DNA from: CAWEQW01 sp963811365
Lineage (GTDB): Bacteria; Actinomycetota; Actinomycetes; Propionibacteriales; Nocardioidaceae
Reading direction: 5' to 3'
Length of the DNA: 64,000 bases
Assembly: GCA_963811365.1 (NCBI GenBank)
Contig: CAWEQW010000009.1
Coordinates: forward strand, 310,001 to 374,000
The translations under genes and the position numbers were made by a program. Below the pieces are notes generated by a model, which saw only the letters and a list, made by a program, of their open reading frames with translations, made no database searches and had not been told where the DNA came from. Each line of letters starts with the position of its first letter. Within the stretch, counting starts at the first letter, position 1. Shown piece after piece: positions 1 to 8,146 of this stretch.

Positions 1-104
1 TGATCCGCGAGACTGGCCCGGACGGCTGGCTGCGGGTCTCGGTGGGGACCGCGGTGGAGATGGCGGCGTTCCGGGCCGCCCTGGTGGAAGTGGGACGACG
101 ATGA
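1..104 (+). CDS. hisC: HisC, histidinol-phosphate aminotransferase (C-terminal end only)
   Basis: Only the last 33 codons are in the window, read from base 3 to the TGA at 102-104. The tail contains LRVSVGTAVEMAAF, which matches the usual C-terminal LRVTVGTxxEN segment of the PLP-dependent histidinol-phosphate aminotransferases. The stop overlaps the hisB ATG in an ATGA junction, the normal hisC-hisB arrangement of actinobacterial histidine operons. Identity rests on this short tail plus position. Confidence 0.75.
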   Translation, partial: IRETGPDGWLRVSVGTAVEMAAFRAALVEVGRR

Positions 105-706
105 GCCGCACCGCACGCATCGAGCGCACGACCAAGGAGTCGAAGGTGCTCGTCGAGCTCGACCTCGACGGCTCCGGCCGTGCGGACGTCTCCACCGGGG
201 TCGGCTTCTACGACCACATGCTCTCCTCGCTGGCCCGGCACTCCCTGGTCGATCTCACAGTCTCCACGGACGGCGACACGCATGTCGACGCCCACCACAC
301 CGTCGAGGACACCGCCATCGTGCTCGGTGCGGCGCTGCGTGAGGCGCTCGGCGACAAGGCCGGCATCCGTCGCTTCGGCGACGCGCTCGTGCCGCTCGAC
401 GAGGCGCTCGTGCAGTGTGCGGTCGACGTCTCCGGGCGCCCCTACTGCGTGCACACCGGCGAGCCGGAGGGGCAGGCCTTCGTCACGATCGGGGGCAGCG
501 TCGGCTACCCGGGATCGCTGACCCGGCACGTCTTCGAGACGCTCGCCTTCCACGCGCAGGTCGCGCTGCACGTCCGGGTCCTCGCGGGCCGCGACCCGCA
601 CCACCTGGTCGAGGCGCAGTTCAAGGCGCTGGCGCGTGCGCTGCGCGACGCGATCGCCCTCGACCCACGCGAGACCGGGGTGCCGAGCACCAAGGGCAGC
701 CTGTGA
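101..706 (+). CDS. hisB: HisB, imidazoleglycerol-phosphate dehydratase
   Basis: Monofunctional dehydratase (201 aa) that converts imidazole glycerol phosphate to imidazole acetol phosphate in histidine synthesis. The manganese-binding signatures are visible: FYDHML (residues 36-41), HHTVED (65-70), PLDEAL (98-103) and HHLVEAQFKA (167-176), with the usual STKG ending. The length fits the stand-alone enzyme; there is no histidinol-phosphatase domain. The start overlaps the hisC stop by four bases and its own stop overlaps the hisH GTG by four bases, so the three are translationally coupled. Confidence 0.95.
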   Translation: MSRTARIERTTKESKVLVELDLDGSGRADVSTGVGFYDHMLSSLARHSLVDLTVSTDGDTHVDAHHTVEDTAIVLGAALREALGDKAGIRRFGDALVPLDEALVQCAVDVSGRPYCVHTGEPEGQAFVTIGGSVGYPGSLTRHVFETLAFHAQVALHVRVLAGRDPHHLVEAQFKALARALRDAIALDPRETGVPSTKGSL

Positions 707-1353
707 CCGAGCCCTCCGCCGTCGTCGTCCTGGACTACGGCTCGGGCAACACGAGATCGGTCGTGCGCGCCCTCGAGCGCACCGGCGCCCGCGTCGAGCT
801 CACCGCGGACCGGGCCGCCGCGCAGGAGGCCGACGGGCTGGTGGTCCCGGGCGTGGGAGCCTTCGCGGCGTGCGTGGCCGGCCTGCGCGCGGTCCGCGGT
901 CACGAGGTGATCGGGCGGCGCCTGGCGGGCGGTCGGCCGGTGCTGGGCATCTGCGTGGGCATGCAGATCCTGTTCGGGCACGGCGTCGAGCACGGGGTCG
1001 AGACCGCGGGCCTCGACGAGTGGCCCGGCGTCGTCGAGCGGCTGCAGGCACCCGTCGTACCGCACATGGGGTGGAACACGGTCGAGGTCCCCGCCGGCAG
1101 CCGGCTGTTCGCCGGCGTGGAGGCCGAGCGCTTCTACTTCGTGCACTCCTACGGGGTGCGGGACTGGACGCTGCGCACCACCGGACACACCCGGGAGCCG
1201 CTGGTCACCTGGGCCGAGCACGGCGGCGACCGGTTCGTGGCCGCGGTCGAGAACGGCCCGCTGTCGGCCACGCAGTTCCATCCCGAGAAGTCCGGCGACG
1301 CGGGAGCCGCTCTGTTGCGCAACTGGGTGGCCACGCTTGGCCCGAGCACGTGA
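703..1353 (+). CDS. hisH: HisH, glutamine amidotransferase subunit of imidazole glycerol phosphate synthase
   Basis: Class I glutaminase (216 aa) that supplies ammonia to HisF. The nucleophile elbow GICVGMQ carries Cys84, and the HPEKS segment carries His193 and Glu195, completing the Cys-His-Glu triad. The GTG start at 703 overlaps the hisB stop (GTGA) and places the conserved VVVLDYGSGN strand at the N-terminus; a longer reading frame upstream is only the shadow of hisB. Its partner hisF is nearby but on the opposite strand, after priA, so the two subunits are made from different transcripts here. Confidence 0.95.
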   Translation: MTEPSAVVVLDYGSGNTRSVVRALERTGARVELTADRAAAQEADGLVVPGVGAFAACVAGLRAVRGHEVIGRRLAGGRPVLGICVGMQILFGHGVEHGVETAGLDEWPGVVERLQAPVVPHMGWNTVEVPAGSRLFAGVEAERFYFVHSYGVRDWTLRTTGHTREPLVTWAEHGGDRFVAAVENGPLSATQFHPEKSGDAGAALLRNWVATLGPST

Positions 1354-1377
1354 GCGTGAGCGGATGAGCGGCACCCC

Positions 1378-1728
1378 ATGAGCAAGGAGCGGGCCCGGCG
1401 CCGAGAGGTCCGACAGCGGGAGGCGGCTGTCCGGGCTGCAGCCCGGGCGGGCGAGGCCGAACGGCGGGAGCGGCGCGCGCGGCGCCGTCGGGCACTGCGC
1501 CGGGCGACGACCGGTCGGCTGCCTCGCCGGAGCGCCGGGCTCCAGCACGGACCGCTGGCCCGTCGGCGGCGGACCCGGCGCGCCCTGCTGCTGGCGGCGC
1601 TGCTGGCGGCGAACCTGCTGGTCTGGGTGGTGCGCCCGGACTGGCTGAGCCGGCTCGCGGCGCTCGTGGTCACGGTGCTGGTCGCGCCGGTGCTGGCGGC
1701 GTTCGTGGTACCGGCACGCCGGCGCTGA
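1378..1728 (+). CDS. Small arginine-rich membrane protein between hisH and hisF
   Basis: Uncharacterised protein of 116 aa. The first 65 residues are extremely basic (many Arg, with Glu and Ala) and look helical; two hydrophobic segments follow, about residues 68-85 and 92-110, ending in a short ARRR tail. The basic N-terminal part should stay in the cytoplasm. It starts 24 nt after hisH on the same strand and ends six bases before the hisF stop, so it closes the hisBH transcript. I recognise no family. The strong membrane pattern at the end supports it as a real gene; the start codon is uncertain. Confidence 0.6.
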   Translation: MSKERARRREVRQREAAVRAAARAGEAERRERRARRRRALRRATTGRLPRRSAGLQHGPLARRRRTRRALLLAALLAANLLVWVVRPDWLSRLAALVVTVLVAPVLAAFVVPARRR

Positions 1729-1734
1729 CGACGG

Positions 1735-2520
1735 TCAGGTCGACGAACGGTCCATGCTGGTCCGGACCTGGTAGCCGGCCTCGGCGAGCGACCGCTTCAC
1801 CTCGGTGATCCGCAGCGTGCCGAAGTGGAACACGGTGGCCGCCAGCACGGCGTCCGCGCCGGCCCGGACGGCGGGCGGGAAGTGCTCGGGCCGGCCGGCG
1901 CCGCCGCTCGCGATCACGGGCACGCTCACCGCCGCGCGGACCTCGGCGATCAGGTCGACGTCGAAGCCGTCCTGGGTGCCGTCCGCGTCCATCGCGTTCA
2001 GCAGGATCTCGCCCGCTCCCAGCTCGGCGGCCCGCCACGCCCAGGCGACTGCGTCGAGCCCGGCGCTGCGCCGGCCGCCGTGCGTGGTGACCTCGAAGCC
2101 GCTGTCCGTGCCGGCCGCCCGGCGCGCGTCCACCGAGAGCACCAGGACCTGGTTGCCGAACCGGTCGGCGATCTCGGCGACCAGGGCGGGGCGCCGGATC
2201 GCGGCGGTGTTGACCGCGACCTTGTCGGCGCCGGCGCGAAGCAGCCGGTCGACGTCGGTGGTGCTGGCGACGCCTCCGCCGACGGTCAGCGGGATGAACA
2301 CCTGCTCGGCGGTCCGCGAGACGATCTCCAGCGTCGTGGCACGGCCCTCGTGGGAGGCCGAGATGTCGAGGAAGGTCAGCTCGTCGGCGCCCTCGGCGTC
2401 GTACGACCGGGCCAGCTCCACGGGGTCGCCCGCGTCGCGCAGGTCACGGAAGTTCACTCCCTTGACGACCCGCCCGGCGTCCACGTCGAGGCAGGGGATC
2501 ACCCGCACCGCCAGCGTCAT
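1735..2520 (-). CDS. hisF: HisF, cyclase subunit of imidazole glycerol phosphate synthase
   Basis: TIM-barrel cyclase (261 aa) that joins PRFAR and ammonia from HisH to give imidazole glycerol phosphate and AICAR. The N-terminus AVRVIPCLDVDAGRVVKG holds the catalytic Asp12, and VLSVDARRA holds the second catalytic Asp131; LTVGGGVAS and IASGGAG are the phosphate-binding loops. The start at 2520 was chosen because it puts MTLAVRVIPCLD at the N-terminus and its ATG overlaps the priA stop (ATGA). The larger open frame upstream is priA shadow. Confidence 0.95.
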   Translation of the reverse strand: MTLAVRVIPCLDVDAGRVVKGVNFRDLRDAGDPVELARSYDAEGADELTFLDISASHEGRATTLEIVSRTAEQVFIPLTVGGGVASTTDVDRLLRAGADKVAVNTAAIRRPALVAEIADRFGNQVLVLSVDARRAAGTDSGFEVTTHGGRRSAGLDAVAWAWRAAELGAGEILLNAMDADGTQDGFDVDLIAEVRAAVSVPVIASGGAGRPEHFPPAVRAGADAVLAATVFHFGTLRITEVKRSLAEAGYQVRTSMDRSST

Positions 2521-3254
2521 CGGCCGGCCGGCCGGGTCAAAGCCAGCGCGTCCTCGAGGGTGAACCGGCCCTCGTAGAGCGCCGTCCCGACGATGGCGCC
2601 CTCGACGCCCTCCGGGACGAGCGAGCCGAGCGCCTCCAGGTCGGCGAGCTCGGTGATGCCCCCGGAGGCGACGACGGGCCGGTCGGTCGCCGCGCACACG
2701 GCCCGCAGCAGGTCGAGGTTCGGTCCCTGGAGCATCCCGTCCTTGTTGACGTCGGTGACGACGTACCGCGCGCAGCCCTCGGCGTCGAGCCGGGCCAGCA
2801 CCTCGTAGAGGTCGCCACCCTCCGAGGTCCAGCCGCGGGCGGCCAGCGTGCGGCCTCGCACGTCGAGCCCGACCGCCACCCGGTCGCCGTACGACGCGAT
2901 GGCAGCCGCGCTCCAGGCGGGGGTCTCGAGCGCGGCGGTCCCGATGTTCACCCGTCGGCAGCCGGTCGCCATCGCAGCCTCGAGCGAGGCGTCGTCACGG
3001 ATCCCGCCGCTCATCTCCACGCCGATGTCGAGGCGGCCGACGATCTCGGCGAGCAGTGCGCGGTTGTGTCCCCGGCCGAAGGCTGCGTCGAGGTCGACGA
3101 GGTGGATCCACTCTGCGCCGCGCTTCTGCCAGTTGAGGGCCGCCTCGACCGGGTCGCCGAACCGCTTCTCCGAGCCCGCGACCCCTTGCACGAGCTGGAC
3201 CGCCTGACCACCGGCGATGTCCACGGCGGGCAGCAGCTCGAGGTACGCACTCAT
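2517..3254 (-). CDS. priA: PriA, bifunctional HisA/TrpF phosphoribosyl isomerase
   Basis: TIM-barrel isomerase (245 aa) related to HisA. In actinobacteria this protein usually isomerises both ProFAR (histidine pathway) and phosphoribosyl anthranilate (tryptophan pathway). Candidate catalytic residues are Asp12 in LLPAVD and Asp172 in NKDGMLQGPN. No trpF is present near trpCBA in this window, which fits the dual role. One oddity is the segment GGQAVQLVQG: from memory of M. tuberculosis PriA and E. coli HisA, an Arg (VRL) sits where this protein has Gln20. The start at 3254 gives MSAYLELLPAVD; a longer in-frame extension lacks family similarity. Confidence 0.88.
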   Translation of the reverse strand: MSAYLELLPAVDIAGGQAVQLVQGVAGSEKRFGDPVEAALNWQKRGAEWIHLVDLDAAFGRGHNRALLAEIVGRLDIGVEMSGGIRDDASLEAAMATGCRRVNIGTAALETPAWSAAAIASYGDRVAVGLDVRGRTLAARGWTSEGGDLYEVLARLDAEGCARYVVTDVNKDGMLQGPNLDLLRAVCAATDRPVVASGGITELADLEALGSLVPEGVEGAIVGTALYEGRFTLEDALALTRPAGR

Positions 3255-3291
3255 GGGCACCACCCTACGAGCGCCTGGCATCACGACCACT

Positions 3292-3367
3292 CCGACAGGC
3301 ACTCGGAGGGCTCACCGGCCCGGTCCACAGGGGGACGCCGCACCCGGGCCGACCGAGTGCCGGTCGG
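3292..3367. repeat. Nested inverted repeat in the priA upstream gap (copy 1)
   Basis: Outer arms at 3292-3306 and 3353-3367 pair at 14 of 15 positions, with an inner perfect 7-bp pair (GGCCCGG at 3317-3323, CCGGGCC at 3344-3350). The right arm and its flank, CGAGTGCCGGTCGGAACGGT at 3354-3373, match 19 of 20 bases of a second copy at 63361-63380. The element lies in the 130-base gap between the priA start and the stop of the next gene on the same strand. It could act as a terminator, but the shared sequence suggests a dispersed element. Confidence 0.55.
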
Positions 3368-3384
3368 AACGGTCCCTGCCTGCA

Positions 3385-4020
3385 TCAGACTCCGAGCTCG
3401 GAGCCGCGCACCGCACGAACCGCGTCCGGCGGGCCGTCGAGCTCGATCTGTGCGTGGTCCTTGCGCCCGTAGAGGAACATCGTGACCTCCGAGGGCAGCC
3501 CGCGGACGACCACGAGAGGCTCGCCGCCCGCGAGCCGCTTCTCCTCGCCGGTGTCCGTGCGAGCCATCGCCACGCCGACTCCCGTGCGGCGCGAGGTGCC
3601 GCGGCCGACGAGGGCGACCTGCTTCCACAGCAGGTTCTGCTGCCAGGACGGGAGCTCGCGTGGCTGCCATTGCGGGCCGGCGCGGCGGATGTCCTCGTGG
3701 TGGACGAAGTACTCGAGGGTGTTGACCATCCCGTCGAGCGCGGGCACCGTCAACGGCGACCACACCGGGGGACCGCCGCGCAGCCGCTCCACGAGCACCG
3801 CGAAGTCCCGCTTGCCGAGCCGCTCGCCGGCGCGCTCGGTCAGCCCGGACAGCGGGGAGACGAAGGCCCCGGCCGCGGCGAGCAGGTTGCCCTCGCGCAG
3901 CAGCAGGTGCACGACGAGGTCCTTGACGTCCCAGCCCTCGCACAGCGTCGGCGCGTCGGAGCCCCTCTCGAGGGCGTCGTCGCAGAGCAGGTCGCGCTCG
4001 GTCCTGGCCATTCGTGTCAT
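3385..4020 (-). CDS. TIGR03085-type protein, maleylpyruvate isomerase/DinB-like fold
   Basis: Protein of 211 aa resembling the actinobacterial TIGR03085 family, whose N-terminus is related to mycothiol-dependent maleylpyruvate isomerases (DinB-like four-helix, metal-binding). Visible features are the CEGWDVKDLVVHLLLREG helix with a His and the NTLEYFVHHEDIRR segment with paired His residues; both fit the metal-site helices of that fold. Substrate is unknown. It is divergent from the ABC exporter. Start is either the ATG at 4020 or the one three codons in. Confidence 0.7.
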   Translation of the reverse strand: MTRMARTERDLLCDDALERGSDAPTLCEGWDVKDLVVHLLLREGNLLAAAGAFVSPLSGLTERAGERLGKRDFAVLVERLRGGPPVWSPLTVPALDGMVNTLEYFVHHEDIRRAGPQWQPRELPSWQQNLLWKQVALVGRGTSRRTGVGVAMARTDTGEEKRLAGGEPLVVVRGLPSEVTMFLYGRKDHAQIELDGPPDAVRAVRGSELGV

Positions 4021-4085
4021 ACCTCGATCGTAGGCTGGTGCCCAGCACCCGCAGCCAGCGCGGTCCCGTCGGAGGAGGAGTCCGG

Positions 4086-5918
4086 TTGTCCCGGCAGATC
4101 AGCGGGCAGGGCGGCACGCTGCGCGACGGCTTCGGCGTGCTCGGCGTGGCCATCCGGCGCGAGCCGTGGATCTTCACCGTCTCGACGCTCGGCAGCGTGC
4201 TGTTCGGGGCGTTGACCGTGGCCGACGCCTGGGTGCTGGGCTGGTCGACCGACCACGTCCTGCTCCCGGCCTTCCAGACCGGCGACGTCGATCCGCGGGG
4301 GCTGCTGATGATCGTCGCGCTGTTCGTCGGCGTGGCCCTGCTGCGCGCGGTCGGGATCGTGGCGCGCCGGCTCGGTGCGGGCGTCATGCAGTACCGGATG
4401 CAGGCGCACTACCGGCGCGCGGTCACCCGTCAGTACCTCAGGCTTCCGATGGCCTGGCACCAGCAGCACCCCACCGGTCAGCTGCTGTCCAACGCGAACT
4501 CCGACGTGGAGGCCGCGTGGGCGCCGATCGCGCCGCTCCCGATGGCGGTGGGCACGGTCGCGATGATGGTGATCGCGGTCGCCCAGATGCTGGCCACCGA
4601 CGTGGTGATGGCCGTCGTGGGGCTGCTGGTCTTCCCGCTCGTGATCGTCACCAACATCGTCTTCCAGAAGCTGCAGTCGCCGCTGATGACCCGCGCGCAG
4701 GCGCTGCGCGCCGAGCTCAGCGAGGTGGCCCACGAGTCGTTCGACGGCGCGCAGGTCGTCAAGACGCTCGGGCGCGAGACCGAGGAGACCGCGCGGTTCG
4801 CGGTGAAGGCCCGCCAGCTGCGGGACACGAACGTCGCCGCGGGCCGGGTGCGGGCCGCCTTCGACCCGATCCTCGAGGCGCTGCCCAGCCTCGGCGTCCT
4901 GGCGGTGCTCGCCACCGGGGTCGGTCGGGTGCTGCACGGCGACGCCCAGGCCGGCGACGTCGTCACGGTCGCCTACCTGCTGACGATCGTGGCGTTCCCG
5001 ATCCGCTCGCTGGGGTGGCTGGTCGGGGAGTTCCCGCGCAGCGTCGTCGGCTTCAACCGGGTCTCCTCGGTGCTCGCGACCACCGGCGAGATGGCGTACG
5101 GCGACACCAGCCCCGCCCGCACCTCCGACGGCGCCCGGCTCGAGGTCAGGGACCTGGGCTACCGCTACGAGGGCGGACCGCCGCTGCTCGACGGCCTGAC
5201 GTTCGGTGTCGAGCCCGGCCGGACGGTCGCGGTCGTGGGTCCGACCGCCTCGGGCAAGAGCACGCTGACCAGCCTGCTGATGCGGCTCGTCGACCCCGAC
5301 GCGGGAGCGGTGCTGCTGGACGGGCAGGACCTGCGCGACCTCGCTCCCGGGGCGCTCGCCGGGCAGGCGGCCCTGGTCCCGCAGCAGGCGTTCCTGTTCG
5401 ACGACACGGTGCGTGGCAACGTGACGCTGGGCGAGGACGTGGACGACGAGCAGGTGTGGCAGGCGCTGCGGACCGCGCAGGCCGACGGGTTCGTGGCCGC
5501 CCTGCCCGACGGGCTGGACACCCGGCTCGGCGAGCGCGGCACGTCCCTGTCCGGTGGCCAGCGGCAGCGGCTGTCGCTGGCGCGTGCGCTGGTCCGGCGA
5601 CCGCGGCTGCTCGTCATGGACGACGCCACCTCGGCGGTCGACCCGGAGGTCGAGGCCAGGATCCTGGCGGCGCTGCGCGCGCAGCAGTCCGCCGACGGAC
5701 CTTCCGGGCGGGGCGGTGCGGGCACGGCCGCCGCCACGGTCGTGGTCGTCGCGTACCGCAAGGCCACCATCGCGCTCGCGGACGAGGTCGTGCACCTCGA
5801 CGACGGCCGGGTCGTCGACCAGGGCAGCCACGCCGCCCTGCTGGCCCGCAACCCGGCGTACGCCGAGCTCGTCAACGCCTACGACGACGACCGTGCCGAG
5901 GAGGTGACAGCCCCGTGA
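4086..5918 (+). CDS. ABC exporter half-transporter with degenerate ATPase site (subunit 1)
   Basis: Type IV (B-type) exporter half: membrane domain over about residues 25-320, then an ATPase domain. The Walker A motif GPTASGKST is near residue 385 and an intact LSGGQ is near 488. The residue after Walker B is Asp513 (LLVMDDATS) instead of the catalytic Glu, and the H-loop His is Tyr557 (VVAYRKAT). This is the pattern of the inactive half of heterodimeric exporters. I chose the TTG at 4086 because GGAGGAGGAG lies five bases before it; a GTG at 4014 is in frame but overlaps the divergent gene and has no such site. It is coupled to subunit 2 by GTGA. Substrate unknown. Confidence 0.9.
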   Translation: MSRQISGQGGTLRDGFGVLGVAIRREPWIFTVSTLGSVLFGALTVADAWVLGWSTDHVLLPAFQTGDVDPRGLLMIVALFVGVALLRAVGIVARRLGAGVMQYRMQAHYRRAVTRQYLRLPMAWHQQHPTGQLLSNANSDVEAAWAPIAPLPMAVGTVAMMVIAVAQMLATDVVMAVVGLLVFPLVIVTNIVFQKLQSPLMTRAQALRAELSEVAHESFDGAQVVKTLGRETEETARFAVKARQLRDTNVAAGRVRAAFDPILEALPSLGVLAVLATGVGRVLHGDAQAGDVVTVAYLLTIVAFPIRSLGWLVGEFPRSVVGFNRVSSVLATTGEMAYGDTSPARTSDGARLEVRDLGYRYEGGPPLLDGLTFGVEPGRTVAVVGPTASGKSTLTSLLMRLVDPDAGAVLLDGQDLRDLAPGALAGQAALVPQQAFLFDDTVRGNVTLGEDVDDEQVWQALRTAQADGFVAALPDGLDTRLGERGTSLSGGQRQRLSLARALVRRPRLLVMDDATSAVDPEVEARILAALRAQQSADGPSGRGGAGTAAATVVVVAYRKATIALADEVVHLDDGRVVDQGSHAALLARNPAYAELVNAYDDDRAEEVTAP

Positions 5919-7735
5919 GCCCGCCCGCCGCGACCCGCTCCGCCGGCACTGGCATGGACAGCGGCGAGGCGATCTCGGCGCGCGCCACCATCGCCCGCGG
6001 CATCGCGCTGTCCCCGGAGCTCAAGGAGGGGTTCGGGGGCACGCTCTTCTTCGCGGTGCTCGCCACGATCGGCCGGATCATCGTGCCCGTCGCCGTCCAG
6101 CAGACGCTGGACAAGGGCGTCAGCTCCGCGGGCGGCCCCGACGTCGCGTTCATGACCCGGATGCTCACCCTCGCGGCGATCTCCATCGTGGTCACCGGCG
6201 TCGCGTCGTACCTGATGACCTACCGGCTGTTCTCCAGCGCCGAACGCGGCCTGGCCACGCTGCGGGTCAAGGCGTTCCGGCACGTCCACGACCTGCCCCT
6301 GCTGACCCAGAGCACCGAGCGCCGCGGCGCGCTGGTGTCCCGGGTCACCTCCGACGTGGACCAGGTGTCGCAGTTCCTGATCTTCGGCGGCATCATCGCG
6401 GTGGTCAGCGTCGGGCAGATCGTCATCGCCACCGTGGTGATGCTGATCTACAGCTGGCAGCTCACGCTCGTGGTCTGGATCTGCTTCCTGCCGCTGTTCG
6501 CCTCGCTGCGGTTCTTCCAGCGCAAGCTCTCAGAGGCGTACGGCGTCGTCCGGCAGCAGGTCGGCGTGATGCTCTCGGCGATCTCCGAACCGGTGGTGGG
6601 CGCGGCCACGGTCCGGTCCTACGCCATCGAGCAGCGCACTCAGGAGCGCATCGACACCGCGATCGACCGCTACAAGGAGGCCAGCACCCGCGCCCAGGGC
6701 CTGACGGCCTTCTCGTTCTCGCTCGGGGGCGTCTCGGCGGGGCTGGCCAACGCCGGCGTGCTGGTGTTCGGCATCCTGCTCGGCGCCTCGGCGACCGGCG
6801 GGACAGGCCTGACGTCCGGTGAGGTGCTGGCCTTCGCCTTCCTGGTCACGCTGTTCGTCGGCCCGGTCCAGATGGGCACCCAGGTGCTGACCGACGCGCA
6901 GAACGCGATCGCCGGCTGGCGGCGGGTGATCGGCATCCTGGACACCCCCGCCGATGTCGTCGACCCCGGAGAGGCGGGTACCCCGCTGCCCAGCGGCGCC
7001 GCCACCATCGACTTCCAGCAGGTCACCTTCGGATACCCGGGCGGCCGGCCGGTGCTGCACGACGTGACACTGCACGTCGCCCCGAACACCCGGGTGGCGG
7101 TGGTGGGGGAGACCGGCTCCGGCAAGACCACCATGGCCAAGCTGCTGACCCGACTGATGGACCCGGTGGCCGGCACGGTCCGGCTCGACGGCGTCGACCT
7201 GCGCGACGTGCCGTTCAGCTCGTTGCGCGACCACGTCGTGATGGTGCCGCAGGAGGGCTTCCTGTTCGACGCGTCGCTGAGGGCCAACGCCCGCTACGGC
7301 AAGCTCGACGCGAGCGACGACGAGATCCTCGCCGCTGCCGAGCAGCTCGGGCTCGCGGACTGGCTCGACGGCCTGCCGCGGGGGCTCGACACCGCTGTCG
7401 GCCAGCGGGGCGAGTCGCTGTCGGCGGGCGAGCGGCAGCTCGTGGCCCTGGTCCGCGCGCACCTCGCCGACCCCGACCTGCTGGTGCTCGACGAGGCGAC
7501 GAGCGCCGTCGACCCGGCGCTGGAGATGCGGATCGGGCGGGCGCTGGAGCGGCTCACCCGGGGCCGGACGTCGGTGACCATCGCGCACCGGATGTCGACC
7601 GCCGAGAACGCCGACGAGGTGCTCGTGGTCGACAAGGGCCGGGTCGTGCAGCGCGGGCCGCACGCCGCGCTGCTTCGGGAGGGCGGTGTCTACGGCCGGC
7701 TGCACGCCTCCTGGGTCTCGCAGCAGGCGCCCTGA
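5915..7735 (+). CDS. ABC exporter half-transporter, catalytic partner (subunit 2)
   Basis: Second half (606 aa) of the heterodimeric exporter. A membrane domain of six segments is followed by an ATPase with Walker A (GETGSGKTT), Walker B with the catalytic Glu527 (LLVLDEATS) and the H-loop His558 (TIAHRMST). Its signature motif is LSAGE (residues 502-506) in place of LSGGQ. So this half supplies a working Walker B and His, while its poor signature completes the non-hydrolysing site with subunit 1. The GTG start overlaps the subunit 1 stop; an in-frame ATG 13 codons later is an alternative. The pair sits between the his genes and hisI but nothing links it to histidine. Confidence 0.9.
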   Translation: MSPPAATRSAGTGMDSGEAISARATIARGIALSPELKEGFGGTLFFAVLATIGRIIVPVAVQQTLDKGVSSAGGPDVAFMTRMLTLAAISIVVTGVASYLMTYRLFSSAERGLATLRVKAFRHVHDLPLLTQSTERRGALVSRVTSDVDQVSQFLIFGGIIAVVSVGQIVIATVVMLIYSWQLTLVVWICFLPLFASLRFFQRKLSEAYGVVRQQVGVMLSAISEPVVGAATVRSYAIEQRTQERIDTAIDRYKEASTRAQGLTAFSFSLGGVSAGLANAGVLVFGILLGASATGGTGLTSGEVLAFAFLVTLFVGPVQMGTQVLTDAQNAIAGWRRVIGILDTPADVVDPGEAGTPLPSGAATIDFQQVTFGYPGGRPVLHDVTLHVAPNTRVAVVGETGSGKTTMAKLLTRLMDPVAGTVRLDGVDLRDVPFSSLRDHVVMVPQEGFLFDASLRANARYGKLDASDDEILAAAEQLGLADWLDGLPRGLDTAVGQRGESLSAGERQLVALVRAHLADPDLLVLDEATSAVDPALEMRIGRALERLTRGRTSVTIAHRMSTAENADEVLVVDKGRVVQRGPHAALLREGGVYGRLHASWVSQQAP

Positions 7736-7771
7736 CCATCGCCCTCCCGCAGACCGCGACCGTGGCACGGG

Positions 7772-7777
7772 GATACT
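7772..7777 (+). promoter_or_regulatory. -10 box (GATACT) for a probably leaderless hisI transcript
   Basis: GATACT ends six bases before the hisI GTG at 7784, and no ribosome binding site fits in between. This spacing matches several other genes in the window. Confidence 0.45.
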
Positions 7778-7783
7778 GGGCCG

Positions 7784-8146
7784 GTGACCTCCAGCGACCT
7801 CGACCCCGCCATCGCCACGCTGCTGAAGCGGGACGGCCACGGCCTCGTTCCCGCGGTGGTGCAGCAGCACGACACCGGGGAGGTCCTGATGCTCGGCTGG
7901 ATGGACGACGAGGCGCTGCACCGCACCCTGACGACCGGCCGCACGACGTTCTGGAGCCGGTCCCGCCAGGAGTACTGGGTCAAGGGCGAGACGTCGGGCC
8001 ACCGGCAGTGGGTACGCGAGGTCCGGCTCGACTGCGACGGCGACACGCTCCTGGTGAAGGTCGACCAGGAGGGTGCGGCGTGCCACACCGGGGACCGGAC
8101 CTGCTTCGACGCCCGGGTGCTCTCGGTGAGCGGCGCGGATGTCTGA
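7784..8146 (+). CDS. hisI: HisI, phosphoribosyl-AMP cyclohydrolase
   Basis: Zinc- and magnesium-dependent cyclohydrolase (120 aa) that opens the adenine ring of phosphoribosyl-AMP in histidine synthesis. MLGWMDDEAL, TTFWSRSRQEYWVKGETSGH and the metal-binding DCDGDTLL and GAACHTGDRTCF segments are all present. The length fits the single-domain enzyme; no HisE domain is fused. GTG start at 7784 is supported by the -10 box just upstream. The stop overlaps the start of the next gene by eight bases. Confidence 0.95.
   Translation: MTSSDLDPAIATLLKRDGHGLVPAVVQQHDTGEVLMLGWMDDEALHRTLTTGRTTFWSRSRQEYWVKGETSGHRQWVREVRLDCDGDTLLVKVDQEGAACHTGDRTCFDARVLSVSGADV

Noticed and set aside
4014..4085. Upstream GTG start for ABC subunit 1
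   Set aside because: It overlaps the start of the divergent gene and lacks a ribosome binding site; the TTG at 4086 has a strong one.
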